This document shows positions 1 through 7,913 of a DNA stretch of 28,780 nt, piece after piece. The notes under the pieces are model-generated. The model was not told where the DNA came from and searched no databases. It saw nothing but the letters and a program-made list of their open reading frames with translations. The stretch's first letter is position 1; every line of letters starts with the position of its first letter. This DNA comes from Oscillospiraceae bacterium (lineage in GTDB: Bacteria > Bacillota_A > Clostridia > Oscillospirales > Oscillospiraceae), in assembly GCA_017381835.1 (NCBI GenBank), contig JAFOBK010000027.1:1-28780 (forward strand), read 5' to 3'. Made by a program: the position numbers and the translations under genes.

Positions 1-123
1 ACCAAGAAGGAGATCCGTGTTGAAATCTGCTCCAAGTGCCACCCTTTCTATACCGGCAAGCAGAAGCTGGTTGACACCGGTGGACGTGTTGATCGTTTCA
101 ACAAGAGATTTGGTCTGAAGTAA
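1..123 (+). CDS. rpmE: Ribosomal protein L31, C-terminal part (start lies left of the window)
   Basis: The reading frame is open from base 1 and stops at 121-123. Its 40 residues match the second half of bacterial L31: [10 protein letters not shown], then the [15 protein letters not shown] tail. The CxxC pair in CSKC marks the zinc-binding form of L31; the N-terminal cysteines would lie outside the window. L31 sits in the 50S subunit and helps bridge the two subunits. Codons are strongly biased (AAG, CTG, GTT, CGT), as expected for a ribosomal protein. A strong terminator follows 8 bases after the stop, so this transcript ends here. Confidence 0.95.
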   Translation, partial: TKKEIRVEICSKCHPFYTGKQKLVDTGGRVDRFNKRFGLK

Positions 124-130
124 GAATTGA

Positions 131-161
131 GTCTGTGCTGACTTCCAGCACAGACTTTTTT
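131..161 (+). terminator. Rho-independent terminator of rpmE
   Basis: A perfect 10-bp stem pairs GTCTGTGCTG (131-140) with CAGCACAGAC (146-155) around a 5-base loop. It is followed directly by a T-run (156-161) and more T-rich sequence. Confidence 0.93.
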
Positions 162-173
162 CTTTTTCCGGGT

Positions 174-260
174 GATCTTTTGCCCCAACTCAGCAGATTG
201 GAAAGTCCGATATACACAAAGTATTATCGGACTTTCCAATCTTTGATTTGGGACAAAATC
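174..260. repeat. Hairpin repeat element, copy 1 (second copy at 10617-10703)
   Basis: This is an imperfect palindrome. An outer stem pairs 178-188 with 248-258 (one mismatch). A perfect 16-bp inner stem pairs 196-211 with 226-241. A small top helix pairs ATAC (212-215) with GTAT (221-224) around the loop ACAAA, with T225 bulged. The copy at 10617-10703 aligns base for base at a constant offset of 10443 without gaps. Three inner pairs change on both sides and still pair: 196/241 G-C to A-T, 201/236 G-C to A-T, and 205/232 G-C to T-A. Weaker similarity continues to about base 300. It lies between the rpmE terminator and the next promoter. It could be a structured RNA or a small mobile palindrome; I recognise no named family. 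Confidence 0.75.
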
Positions 261-327
261 TCTTTCCGGCCATCCGAAAGACTTGTTAGCGGCTGTGTAA
301 TTTATTTCAAAAACCTTCATATAAATG

Positions 328-357
328 TTGTCCAACCTCCTATATTTGTGTTATAAT
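328..357 (+). promoter_or_regulatory. Sigma-A type promoter for the exporter-hflX-dnaG-S1 block
   Basis: A -35 box TTGTCC (328-333) and a perfect -10 box TATAAT (352-357) are separated by 18 bp. The start of transcription would be near 364, about 25 bases before the exporter start codon. No terminator-like hairpin was seen before 10545, so this may drive the whole block, possibly with internal promoters I did not identify. Confidence 0.7.
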
Positions 358-388
358 AACAAAAATATTGCTTTCAGAGAGAAAGACT

Positions 389-1249
389 ATGAAAAAACAA
401 TATCTATACGCCTTTGGCGCGATTGGCTTTTGGGCGACCACGGCTACTGTGTCCAAATTATTACTCCATTCTTACACTACAATGCAGGTACTGGCCCTGA
501 CTTCTGCCATAGCGGCTGTGTTTCTGCTGGTGGCCAATGGATGCAAAGGTAACCTGAAACAACTGCGTGCCTACAGCTGCCGGGATTTTCTCATTACCTC
601 CGGTGTGGGCTTGTTGGGAACCTTTGGTTATGATGCTTTGCTGTATATGGGTATTGATCAGCTGCTGGCATCTCAGGCTATGATTATCAATTACCTTTGG
701 CCTATGATGGCCGTGGTGGCGGGGTGTATTCTCATGAAAGAGAAAATGACAGTTCGCAAGGTGATTGCGGTGGGAATGTCTTTTGCGGGCGTGGCCATCG
801 TAACCTCCAATGGCAGCCTGGGTGGTTTTTCTGATGGCAGCTTGACCGGTACGCTCTGCTGTGTGCTGGCGGCTGTGTCCTATGGATTATTTGTGGCGCT
901 GAATAAGCGCTTGTCCTACGATCCTATGGTGAATATGATGCTCTACTATGCCCAATCCGCAATCCTTGCCTTTGCGGTTGTACTGTTCCGGGGCGGAATG
1001 CCGGCTATGCATGGTGTGGAATTGCTGGGTTTTCTGTGGATCGGTGTTGGCTGCCATGCCATCGCCTATGTGTCCTGGGCCTTGGCCATGAAATATGGAG
1101 ATACTGCAAAAGTGGCAAATCTTGCCTATATCACCCCTTTCCTTGCAATGGTAGTGGCCCATTTTGTTTTGGGAGATCCCATTACCCTGTGGTCCGTAGG
1201 TGGCCTGGCGGTGATTGTAGCAGGTATTTTCCTGCAAATGAAAGAGTAA
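389..1249 (+). CDS. EamA/DMT-family exporter (10 predicted membrane helices)
   Basis: The product is a 286-residue, very hydrophobic protein with the two-repeat EamA layout, roughly five helices per half. Around residues 95-110 it has NYLWPMMAVVAG, typical of the first EamA repeat in drug/metabolite transporters, including those that export amino acids. The substrate cannot be read from sequence. I chose ATG 389 over an upstream in-frame TTG at 368 because a purine-rich AGAGAGAAAG precedes 389 and the protein then opens with a basic MKK before the first helix. It is the first gene after the promoter at 328-357 and ends 13 bases before hflX, so the two are probably cotranscribed. Confidence 0.85.
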   Translation: MKKQYLYAFGAIGFWATTATVSKLLLHSYTTMQVLALTSAIAAVFLLVANGCKGNLKQLRAYSCRDFLITSGVGLLGTFGYDALLYMGIDQLLASQAMIINYLWPMMAVVAGCILMKEKMTVRKVIAVGMSFAGVAIVTSNGSLGGFSDGSLTGTLCCVLAAVSYGLFVALNKRLSYDPMVNMMLYYAQSAILAFAVVLFRGGMPAMHGVELLGFLWIGVGCHAIAYVSWALAMKYGDTAKVANLAYITPFLAMVVAHFVLGDPITLWSVGGLAVIVAGIFLQMKE

Positions 1250-1262
1250 TGTGAGGATATTT

Positions 1263-2534
1263 ATGGAATTAACCTTTGAACAACATGTGGTTGAGCGGGC
1301 TGTGCTGGTTGGCCTCAATGCCGACTGCTTTACCCAAGCGCAGACTGCCTCCGATGAAACATTGGAAGAACTGGAAGCGCTGCTGGAAACTGCCGGCGGC
1401 TTCTGCACCGGTAAGGTGCTGCAAAACCGTCATACCCCCGACCCTCACAGCTTCATCGGTGAGGGTAAAGCCCAGGAAGTCAGAATGCTCATTGAAGCAA
1501 CGGCTTCTACAATGGCGGTTTTTGATAATGAACTTTCCCCCGGCCATATCCGGGCTTTGGAGGAAATCCTGGGCGTCACCGTTTTGGACAGAAGCGCCCT
1601 GATCCTGGATATCTTTGCCCAGCGGGCAAAGACCAAGGAAGGCCGCCTGCAGGTGGAACTGGCTCAGTATAAGTATCTGCTGCCCCGCTTGTCCGGCATG
1701 GGCAAGAGCCTGTCCCGTCAGGGCGGCGGCATCGGTACCCGCGGTCCCGGTGAAACCAAGCTGGAATCTGACCGCCGTCATATCCGTGAACGGATTACCC
1801 GCCTGCAGCATGAGCTGGATCAGGTACGCCAGGTTCGCGGCGTTCAGCGGGAGCGGAGAATGAAAAACTCCGTGCCGGTGGTTGCCATTGTGGGTTATAC
1901 CAATGCGGGTAAATCCACTTTGCTGAACCAGCTGACCGGCGCCGGTATTCCCGCCAATAACCGGCTCTTTGATACTTTGGATACCACATCCCGTCAGCTG
2001 ACGGTTTCCGATAACCTGGATGTGATTTTGTCCGATACCGTTGGATTCATTGCAAAGCTCCCCCACCATCTGGTGGATGCCTTCCGGGCAACCCTGGAGG
2101 AGCTGGAATATGCAGACCTTTTGCTGCATGTGATCGATGCTTCCGATCCCAACCGGCAGGAGCACATTGATGTGGTCAACCGCTTGATCGCTAAGCTGGC
2201 CAAGCCCGGCACCAAGGTGCTGGAGTGCTACAATAAGGCAGACCTGGTGAATGCCGAGGATATTCCCGTAGGTGAAGGCATTGTGCGGATCTCCGCAAAG
2301 AAGGGCTACGGCATGGACGAGCTGCTGAAGGCCATTGAGGATGCTCTGGGTCACAGCCGCCATCATATCGAGGTGACCATTCCTTATTCCCAGGGCGGCT
2401 TGCTGAATACCCTTCATTCTACTGCCCAGGTGCTGAAGGAAGACTATACCGGTGAGGGTATCCTGGTGGAAACTATCGTAGATCCCATCCTTTACGGCAG
2501 ACTGAAAGATTTTATTACAAAAGAGATTAAGTAA
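1263..2534 (+). CDS. hflX: GTPase HflX
   Basis: HflX is a ribosome-associated GTPase that binds the 50S subunit and, in characterised bacteria, splits stalled or stress-inactivated 70S ribosomes. The 423-residue protein has the N-terminal HflX domain (about 1-200) with the conserved glycine-rich stretch RQGGGIGTRGPGE near 152-164. The G domain follows: G1 GYTNAGKST (211-219), G3 DTVGF (258-262), G4 NKAD (324-327). Length is normal for the family. ATG 1263 is preferred over the in-frame GTG at 1251 because AGGA at 1254-1257 sits 5 bases upstream. It lies between the exporter and the YigZ-like gene with short gaps, in an operon arrangement. Confidence 0.95.
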   Translation: MELTFEQHVVERAVLVGLNADCFTQAQTASDETLEELEALLETAGGFCTGKVLQNRHTPDPHSFIGEGKAQEVRMLIEATASTMAVFDNELSPGHIRALEEILGVTVLDRSALILDIFAQRAKTKEGRLQVELAQYKYLLPRLSGMGKSLSRQGGGIGTRGPGETKLESDRRHIRERITRLQHELDQVRQVRGVQRERRMKNSVPVVAIVGYTNAGKSTLLNQLTGAGIPANNRLFDTLDTTSRQLTVSDNLDVILSDTVGFIAKLPHHLVDAFRATLEELEYADLLLHVIDASDPNRQEHIDVVNRLIAKLAKPGTKVLECYNKADLVNAEDIPVGEGIVRISAKKGYGMDELLKAIEDALGHSRHHIEVTIPYSQGGLLNTLHSTAQVLKEDYTGEGILVETIVDPILYGRLKDFITKEIK

Positions 2535-2558
2535 AACGCAGGAAAAGAGGCGATCAAT

Positions 2559-3197
2559 TTGGACGAGTATTTGGTACCCACCGGATTTGGTGAAGATGAA
2601 TTTATAGAGAAAAAGTCCAGATTTATCGGCAGAGTTTGGCCTGTGGAAACAGAGGAAGAGGCCCTGGAAAAGATTGCTGCCATGAAAAAGCAGCATTACG
2701 ATGCCACCCATAACTGTTGGGCCTATGTGATTAAGGACGGCGGCATGCGTTTTTCCGATGACGGTGAGCCCGGCGGTACTGCGGGTAATCCTATGATGCA
2801 GGTGCTGCAAAGAGAGCAGCTTTACAATGTAGTGTGTGTGGTAACCCGCTATTTCGGCGGCATCCTCCTGGGCGCCGGCGGACTGGTAAGAGCCTATACC
2901 AAGGGCGCCAAGATTGCCATTGACGCAGCGGGAAAATCCATGAAACGGGTGTGGAGTGTGCTGTATATGCCCATTCCCTACACCTTTTATGAACGCATTA
3001 AACTGGAAGTGGCCGCATTCGGCGGCATCATCCGTGACACCCAGTTCGGCGCGGAAGTGGAACTGGAGATTCTGGTGGCAGCCCCCAAAGCCCAGGCATT
3101 TTTGGATCGGATCACCGACATGACCTCCGGTACTATGGAGGGTATGGAGATCGGTCAGGAATACCGGGCTTTCCCGGTGGAGGAGGAAAGCGTATGA
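2559..3197 (+). CDS. YigZ/IMPACT family protein
   Basis: The 212-residue protein carries the UPF0029/IMPACT signature in order: KKSRFIGRVWPV near 13-24, HYDATHNCWAYV near 45-56, SDDGEPGGTAGNP near 66-78, and VVTRYFGGILLGAGGLVRAY near 90-109. A C-terminal DUF1949-like half follows. Eukaryotic IMPACT regulates the eIF2 kinase GCN2; the bacterial role is not settled. The start is a TTG at 2559 with AGAGG at 2546-2550 eight bases upstream; the next in-frame ATG would remove conserved residues. The stop overlaps the dGTPase start by 4 bases (ATGA), suggesting translational coupling. Confidence 0.9.
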   Translation: MDEYLVPTGFGEDEFIEKKSRFIGRVWPVETEEEALEKIAAMKKQHYDATHNCWAYVIKDGGMRFSDDGEPGGTAGNPMMQVLQREQLYNVVCVVTRYFGGILLGAGGLVRAYTKGAKIAIDAAGKSMKRVWSVLYMPIPYTFYERIKLEVAAFGGIIRDTQFGAEVELEILVAAPKAQAFLDRITDMTSGTMEGMEIGQEYRAFPVEEESV

Positions 3198-4207
3198 CTC
3201 TCAGAGAAGAACTGGAACGGCTGGAGCACGAACACTTGGACCCCAGAGCGGCCTTTGCTGATGAATCCCGGGGCAGACTCCACCCGGAAGAACCCCGTGC
3301 GGAAGATGTCCGGACGGTATTCCAGCGGGATGTGGATAAAATCGTCCACTCCAAGGCCTTCCGGCGGTTGATGCACAAGACCCAGGTGTTCTTAAGTCCG
3401 GAGGGTGACCATTACCGTACCCGCATGACTCATACCATTGAGGTCAGCCGGATTGCCAGAACCATTGCCAAGGCTTTGAATTTGAACGAAGATCTGGCAG
3501 AAGCCATTGCTATGGGCCATGATTTGGGCCATACCCCCTTCGGCCACGCAGGTGAGGTAGCCTTGACGGAAGCTACGGGTCAGCCTTTCCGCCATAACGA
3601 GCAGAGTCTTCGCGTGGTGGATATTTTGGAAAACGGCGGCGAAGGTCTGAATCTTACTTATGAAGTACGCATGGGCATTTTGGGTCATACCGGTGACCGG
3701 ATCCCCGAAACATTGGAAGGCCAGATCGTCAGATGGGCAGACCGCTATGCCTATGTGAATCACGATATTGACGATGCCATCCGGGCGGGAATTCTTACCA
3801 ATGAAGATATTCCCAGATCCATTTCCAGAGTTTTGGGAAGCAACCATTCCCAGCGCATCAACTCCCTGGTGTGTGATACTATTACCACATCCCGGGAAGC
3901 AGGCAAAATACTCCTTTCTCCTCAGGTGGAGAAGGCGCTGGGTGACCTGCGGGAGTTTATGTTCCAGCATGTCTACCGCAATCCCATTGCCAAAGGCCAG
4001 GAGGTCAAGGCAAGGGGAATGCTGCAGAGAATGTACGAATACTATTACAAGCATCCGGAAGCACTTCCGGAGGATTTTCAGCCCCAGCTGAGCTTCGACG
4101 GTATGGAACGCACCGTCTGCGACTACATTGCCGGCATGACCGACAACTATGCTGTCGATAAATACACAGAACTCTTTATCCCCTCCGGCTGGCAAGTCAG
4201 AGGATAA
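3194..4207 (+). CDS. dgt: dGTPase-like HD-domain triphosphohydrolase
   Basis: The family hydrolyses deoxynucleoside triphosphates, classically dGTP, to the nucleoside and triphosphate. The 337-residue protein has the HD metal site: FRRLMHKTQVF near 56-66, H80 in THTIEVSRIART, H109-D110 in HDLGHTPFGHAGE, and a later aspartate in YVNHDIDDAI. Length and sequence fit the shorter type-2 dGTPase-like group common in Firmicutes and usually found just before dnaG, as here. Substrate choice cannot be read from sequence. It overlaps the previous gene by 4 bases and is 59 bases from dnaG, with no terminator between. Confidence 0.92.
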   Translation: MTLREELERLEHEHLDPRAAFADESRGRLHPEEPRAEDVRTVFQRDVDKIVHSKAFRRLMHKTQVFLSPEGDHYRTRMTHTIEVSRIARTIAKALNLNEDLAEAIAMGHDLGHTPFGHAGEVALTEATGQPFRHNEQSLRVVDILENGGEGLNLTYEVRMGILGHTGDRIPETLEGQIVRWADRYAYVNHDIDDAIRAGILTNEDIPRSISRVLGSNHSQRINSLVCDTITTSREAGKILLSPQVEKALGDLREFMFQHVYRNPIAKGQEVKARGMLQRMYEYYYKHPEALPEDFQPQLSFDGMERTVCDYIAGMTDNYAVDKYTELFIPSGWQVRG

Positions 4208-4266
4208 AATAAATATTCAATCACGAATTGTCGGCGGCGACTTGCCGCAGAAAGGAGGCAAAGACC

Positions 4267-6003
4267 ATGGCATTCCCCCCCAGCTTTATTGATGAACTGA
4301 TTGCTCGCAATCCCATTGAGGATGTGGTAGGTCAGTATGTGAGTTTAAAGCGCTCCGGTGCCAATATGTTCGGCCTTTGCCCCTTCCACGGAGAAAAGAC
4401 CGCGTCTTTCTCTGTAGCGCCCGATAAGGGCATCTACTACTGCTTCGGCTGCCATAAGGGCGGCGGTGCCATCAATTTCATGATGGAAGTGGAAGGCCTC
4501 AGCTATCCCGATGCTGTCCGCAAGCTGGCCCAGCGGGTAGGCATGGAAGTGCCGGAGGACGAGCAGTACCAGAGCCGCTACCGCCAGCAGGAGCGGCTGT
4601 GGGCGCTGATGAAAGAAGCTGCCAGATATTTCCACAGCCAGCTGTATGCGCCCGTAGGAGCGGAAGGCCTTGCTTATGCCCAAAAGCGCGGCATGCCCAA
4701 GGGTACCCTCACCAAGTTCGGTATCGGCTTTGCCCCCAATACCTGGAACGGCCTTTGTGATGCCATGCGGGCAAAGGGCTATACCGACCAGGAACTGAAG
4801 GATGCGGGCCTGGTGTCTGAGAAAAACGGCAGAATTTATGACCGGTTCCGTAACCGGCTCATGTTCCCCATTATCGACACCCGGGGCAATATTATCGGCT
4901 TTGGCGGCAGAGTGATGGATGACTCCACCCCCAAGTACCTGAACTCTCCGGAAACGCTGATTTTTAACAAGCGTAAGAACCTCTTCGGTCTGAACCTGGC
5001 CAAGAAGAGCAAACTGGGATATTTGATCCTGGTGGAAGGTTATATGGATGCCATTGCGCTCCATCAGTACGGTTTTGACTGTGCGGTTGCCTCCCTGGGT
5101 ACATCTCTCACAGAAGAGCACGCAGCCCTCTTAAGCCGCTACACCGAGCAGGTCTATCTCATTTATGATGCCGATGAAGCCGGTCAGCGTGCAGCACAGC
5201 GAGCCATTCCTATGCTGGAGCGGGCAGGTCTGCGGATTAAAGTGCTGAAAATTCGGGATGCCAAGGATCCTGATGAATTTTTAAAGAAATTCGGCCCCGA
5301 TAAGTTTAAACTTCTGCTGGAAGAATCCGCCAACCGGGTGGAGTATCAGCTGAATGTGATCCGGGGCAAATATGATATCCGGGAGGATGATCAGAAGATC
5401 CGCTATGTCCATGAGGCAGCGGAACTGATCTGCACTTTGGACAGCCCCATTCAGCGGGAAGTCTACGGTGGCCGTGTGGCGGAAACTGCCGGTATCAGCA
5501 TGGATGCCATGAAGCTGGAAGTTAATAAGGCTTTCAAGCGCCGCATGGCAATCCTAAGAAAGAAAAAAGAACGGGAGGATCTGGCCCCTGCCAAGGCGCT
5601 GCAGCCCAAGGAGCGATCCATCCGTTATGACAATATGAAGTCTGCCATTGCAGAAGAAGGAATCCTCTCTCAGATTCTCCGGGAACCTGCACTTTTTGAG
5701 GAGTGCAAGCACCTGCGAGGCAGCGACTTCTCTGTGCCGCTGCTGGGTAAGGCCTATGATGACCTGCGCAGTCGCTACAGCCAGGGACTGGAAGTGAGTC
5801 TGTCTGTGCTGGAGCTGACGGCGGAAGAGATGTCCCATGTGGCGGGTATTACCCACAGAAACACGGGAACGGTGAATGCAGAGGCCTTCCGGGACTGTGT
5901 CAATACAGTCCTGGCCCAGCACCAGAGTGCCGGTGTTTCCAGCGATGATGACCTGATGGCCCTTCGCAACAAATTAAAGGAAAGAAAAGGAACGAATGCA
6001 TGA
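4267..6003 (+). CDS. dnaG: DNA primase
   Basis: DnaG makes the RNA primers that start DNA synthesis at the replication fork. The 578-residue protein has the CHC2 zinc finger (C38, H41, C59, C62). The TOPRIM catalytic core shows LVEGYMDA with E257, YDADEAG with D301 and D303, and DAKDPDEF near 331-338. A helical C-terminal region, expected to contact the DnaB helicase, follows. ATG 4267 is chosen because AAAGGAGGC lies just upstream; an upstream in-frame start at 4228 has no such site. The stop overlaps the first sigma gene by 4 bases. The dgt-dnaG-sigma order is the classic macromolecular synthesis operon arrangement. Confidence 0.97.
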   Translation: MAFPPSFIDELIARNPIEDVVGQYVSLKRSGANMFGLCPFHGEKTASFSVAPDKGIYYCFGCHKGGGAINFMMEVEGLSYPDAVRKLAQRVGMEVPEDEQYQSRYRQQERLWALMKEAARYFHSQLYAPVGAEGLAYAQKRGMPKGTLTKFGIGFAPNTWNGLCDAMRAKGYTDQELKDAGLVSEKNGRIYDRFRNRLMFPIIDTRGNIIGFGGRVMDDSTPKYLNSPETLIFNKRKNLFGLNLAKKSKLGYLILVEGYMDAIALHQYGFDCAVASLGTSLTEEHAALLSRYTEQVYLIYDADEAGQRAAQRAIPMLERAGLRIKVLKIRDAKDPDEFLKKFGPDKFKLLLEESANRVEYQLNVIRGKYDIREDDQKIRYVHEAAELICTLDSPIQREVYGGRVAETAGISMDAMKLEVNKAFKRRMAILRKKKEREDLAPAKALQPKERSIRYDNMKSAIAEEGILSQILREPALFEECKHLRGSDFSVPLLGKAYDDLRSRYSQGLEVSLSVLELTAEEMSHVAGITHRNTGTVNAEAFRDCVNTVLAQHQSAGVSSDDDLMALRNKLKERKGTNA

Positions 6004-6869
6004 GCGCAGTGCTTTTGGACAAACAAACAGCGCCCATCCCCAACGGTGAAGACGATGTAGGCTTCTACCTGGCTATGATCCGCAGCTATCCCAGGCTCAG
6101 CCGGGAGGAAGAGCGGGAACTGGCCAGAAAGTGCGCGGAGGGCGATGAAGATGCTATCCGCACCATGGTCTGCACCAATTTGCGGCTGGTGGTGTCTGTT
6201 GCCAAAGAGTATGCAGGCCGTGGTGTCCCTCTGCTGGATCTGATCCAGGAGGGAAGTATCGGTCTGCTGGTGGCGGCCCGAAAGTTTGACTACACCCTGG
6301 ATTTCCGTTTTTCTACATATGCGACCAAGTGGATCCGGCAGGGTATCGGCCGGTGCCTTCTGAACCATGCCGGCCTGATCCGCATTCCCGCCCACACCGC
6401 AGAGAAAATTCGTCAGCTTCTGCAGGCGCGCAAAGAACTGCACAAGGAACTGGAGCGGGAGCCTACCGAAGCAGAGCTTGCTGAAAAAAGCGGTATCCCT
6501 GAGAAAAAGGTGAAAGAATATCTAAGCCTGATTCCGGAGATCTGCTCTTTGGATGCGCCTGCCGGCGAGGAAGAGGACAGCACACTGCAGCTGTTTTTGG
6601 AGGATCTGCAGGCACCTCAGCCCTATGAGGAACTGGTGTGCCGGGAACTGAAAGCTACTTTGGACACTATGCTGAGCACTCTCAATGAGCGGCAGCAGCA
6701 GGTACTGCGGCTGCACTATGGCATGACGGACGGTGTCTGCTATTCCTTTGAGAGAATCGGAAAAGAACTGGGCATCTCCAAGGAGCGGGCCCGACAAATT
6801 GAACACCAGGCCATGGAGAAGCTGCAGAAGCAGGGCATGGCTTCGGGATTGGAGGATTTCCTGGAATGA
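6000..6869 (+). CDS. Divergent sigma-70 family factor lacking region 1.1 (sigma A-locus paralogue)
   Basis: The 289-residue protein aligns with the housekeeping sigma factor from region 1.2 (about 18-50), through region 2 (LDLIQEGSIGL at 79-89, FSTYAT at 104-109) and region 3, to region 4.2 (GISKERARQIEHQAMEKL, about 258-275). Region 1.1 is missing; housekeeping sigmas in this group are usually 350 residues or more. In the promoter-melting helix the tryptophan pair is reduced to K110-W111, so the position equivalent to E. coli W433 is lysine. The position equivalent to T440 is glycine (G117). Region 4.2 keeps the arginines and Q that read the -35 box. It occupies the place of rpoD after dnaG, but I cannot tell whether it is the main sigma or a group 2 relative. 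It overlaps both neighbours by 4 bases. Confidence 0.8.
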   Translation: MSAVLLDKQTAPIPNGEDDVGFYLAMIRSYPRLSREEERELARKCAEGDEDAIRTMVCTNLRLVVSVAKEYAGRGVPLLDLIQEGSIGLLVAARKFDYTLDFRFSTYATKWIRQGIGRCLLNHAGLIRIPAHTAEKIRQLLQARKELHKELEREPTEAELAEKSGIPEKKVKEYLSLIPEICSLDAPAGEEEDSTLQLFLEDLQAPQPYEELVCRELKATLDTMLSTLNERQQQVLRLHYGMTDGVCYSFERIGKELGISKERARQIEHQAMEKLQKQGMASGLEDFLE

Positions 6870-7900
6870 TGGAATTTACATTTGAATCTTCGCCCTGGGA
6901 GCAGGCATTGGAAAATCTGCAAGCCGGCGATGAAATGAATATGCTGAGCCTGATGTCGCTGCTGGAAGAGGAAGATGAGGAGATTGTACAGGAAGCGTTG
7001 GATGCCCTTGCCCAGAAGGGTGTGGCGCTGTCCATCCGGGATCTTCCCAATCTGCCTGTGGGCGGTAACATGGCTCTGCGGCTGCGGGAAGAAGCGCAGC
7101 TGGTGGAGTCCGGCAAGCTGCTGACCGGACTTCCGGAGAATGATCCGCTGCGTCTGTATCTGGAAGAACTGGCAGCCACCCCTGCGGCCGGTGATGTGGA
7201 GATGTTGGCGCAGCAGTATCTGGAAGGGGACGAGGATGCGGCGCAGAAGCTGGTAACCCTCTCTCTGAGCCGGGTAGTGGAGCTGGCAAGTGAACTGGCC
7301 GGTAAAAATGTGCTGTTGCTGGATTTGATCCAGGAGGGCAGCATGGGTCTGTGGCAGAGCATCCTCTGCTATACCGGCGGTGCCTTTGAAGCCCATCGGG
7401 ATTGGTGGATCCGCCAGGCACTCTATCGGGCAATCTTTCTGCAGGCCCGCTCCGGTGACCTGGGTCAGAAGCTGCGGATGGGTCTGGAAGACTATCGGGA
7501 TATGGATCAGAAACTGCTGGCAGAACTGGGCAGAAATCCCACCCTGGAAGAAATCGCCGAGGCGATGCATGTCACGGCAGAGGAAGCTGCCGTATACCGG
7601 GATATGCTGAATATGGCCAAGGTTCGCCGCCAGGTGGACGAGGCCATGGAAGAGAAAGAACCGGAGCCGGAGGATGAGCAGGCTGTAGAAGATACTGCTT
7701 ATTTCCAGATGCGCCAGCGGATCACGGAACTGCTGAGTACTTTGAATGAAGCAGATGCAAAGCTTCTCAGTTTGCGGTTCGGTCTGGAAGGCGGCATGCC
7801 CATGAGTCCGGAAGATGCCGGCAGAAAGCTGGGAATGACTGCCCAGGAAGTTGTGAAAAGAGAAGCAAATGCGCTGGCAAAACTGCGCCAGCAAGGATAA
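6866..7900 (+). CDS. Degenerate sigma-70-like protein, partner of the preceding sigma
   Basis: This 344-residue protein follows the sigma-70 plan. It has an acidic region 1.1-like N-terminus (about 26-60), region 1.2 with ENDPLRLYLEEL (91-102), core-binding region 2.2 with LLDLIQEGSMGL (151-162), region 2.4 with WWIRQA (180-185), region 3 (about 200-250), an acidic linker (about 258-276), and region 4 (281-344). The DNA-reading parts are altered: FSTYAT becomes FEAHRD (174-179), and the -35 helix reads TAQEVVKREANAL instead of TRERIRQIEAKAL. By my alignment R584, E585, R588 and Q589 of E. coli are all changed. Core binding therefore looks kept and promoter reading impaired. GGAGGAT precedes ATG 6866; the second in-frame ATG at 6869 is also possible. 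No function is established. Confidence 0.75.
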   Translation: MMEFTFESSPWEQALENLQAGDEMNMLSLMSLLEEEDEEIVQEALDALAQKGVALSIRDLPNLPVGGNMALRLREEAQLVESGKLLTGLPENDPLRLYLEELAATPAAGDVEMLAQQYLEGDEDAAQKLVTLSLSRVVELASELAGKNVLLLDLIQEGSMGLWQSILCYTGGAFEAHRDWWIRQALYRAIFLQARSGDLGQKLRMGLEDYRDMDQKLLAELGRNPTLEEIAEAMHVTAEEAAVYRDMLNMAKVRRQVDEAMEEKEPEPEDEQAVEDTAYFQMRQRITELLSTLNEADAKLLSLRFGLEGGMPMSPEDAGRKLGMTAQEVVKREANALAKLRQQG

Positions 7901-7913
7901 AGGAGAATGCATT

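Noticed and set aside
198..227. Promoter within hairpin copy 1 (TTGGAA and TATTAT, 18-bp spacing)
   Set aside because: Copy 2 has TTGAAA but TATTCC at the matching place, so the -10 is not conserved, whereas the pairing is. The similarity is better explained by structure.
48..356. Short frames on both strands across the rpmE terminator and the hairpin element
   Set aside because: They cross a terminator and a palindrome, have no SD, and resemble no protein. The palindromic sequence itself creates mirrored frames.
1269..2810. Minus-strand open frame of 513 codons opposite hflX and the YigZ-like gene
   Set aside because: It spans two well-supported genes on the other strand, has no SD, and encodes a low-information sequence rich in G, H, L and Q.
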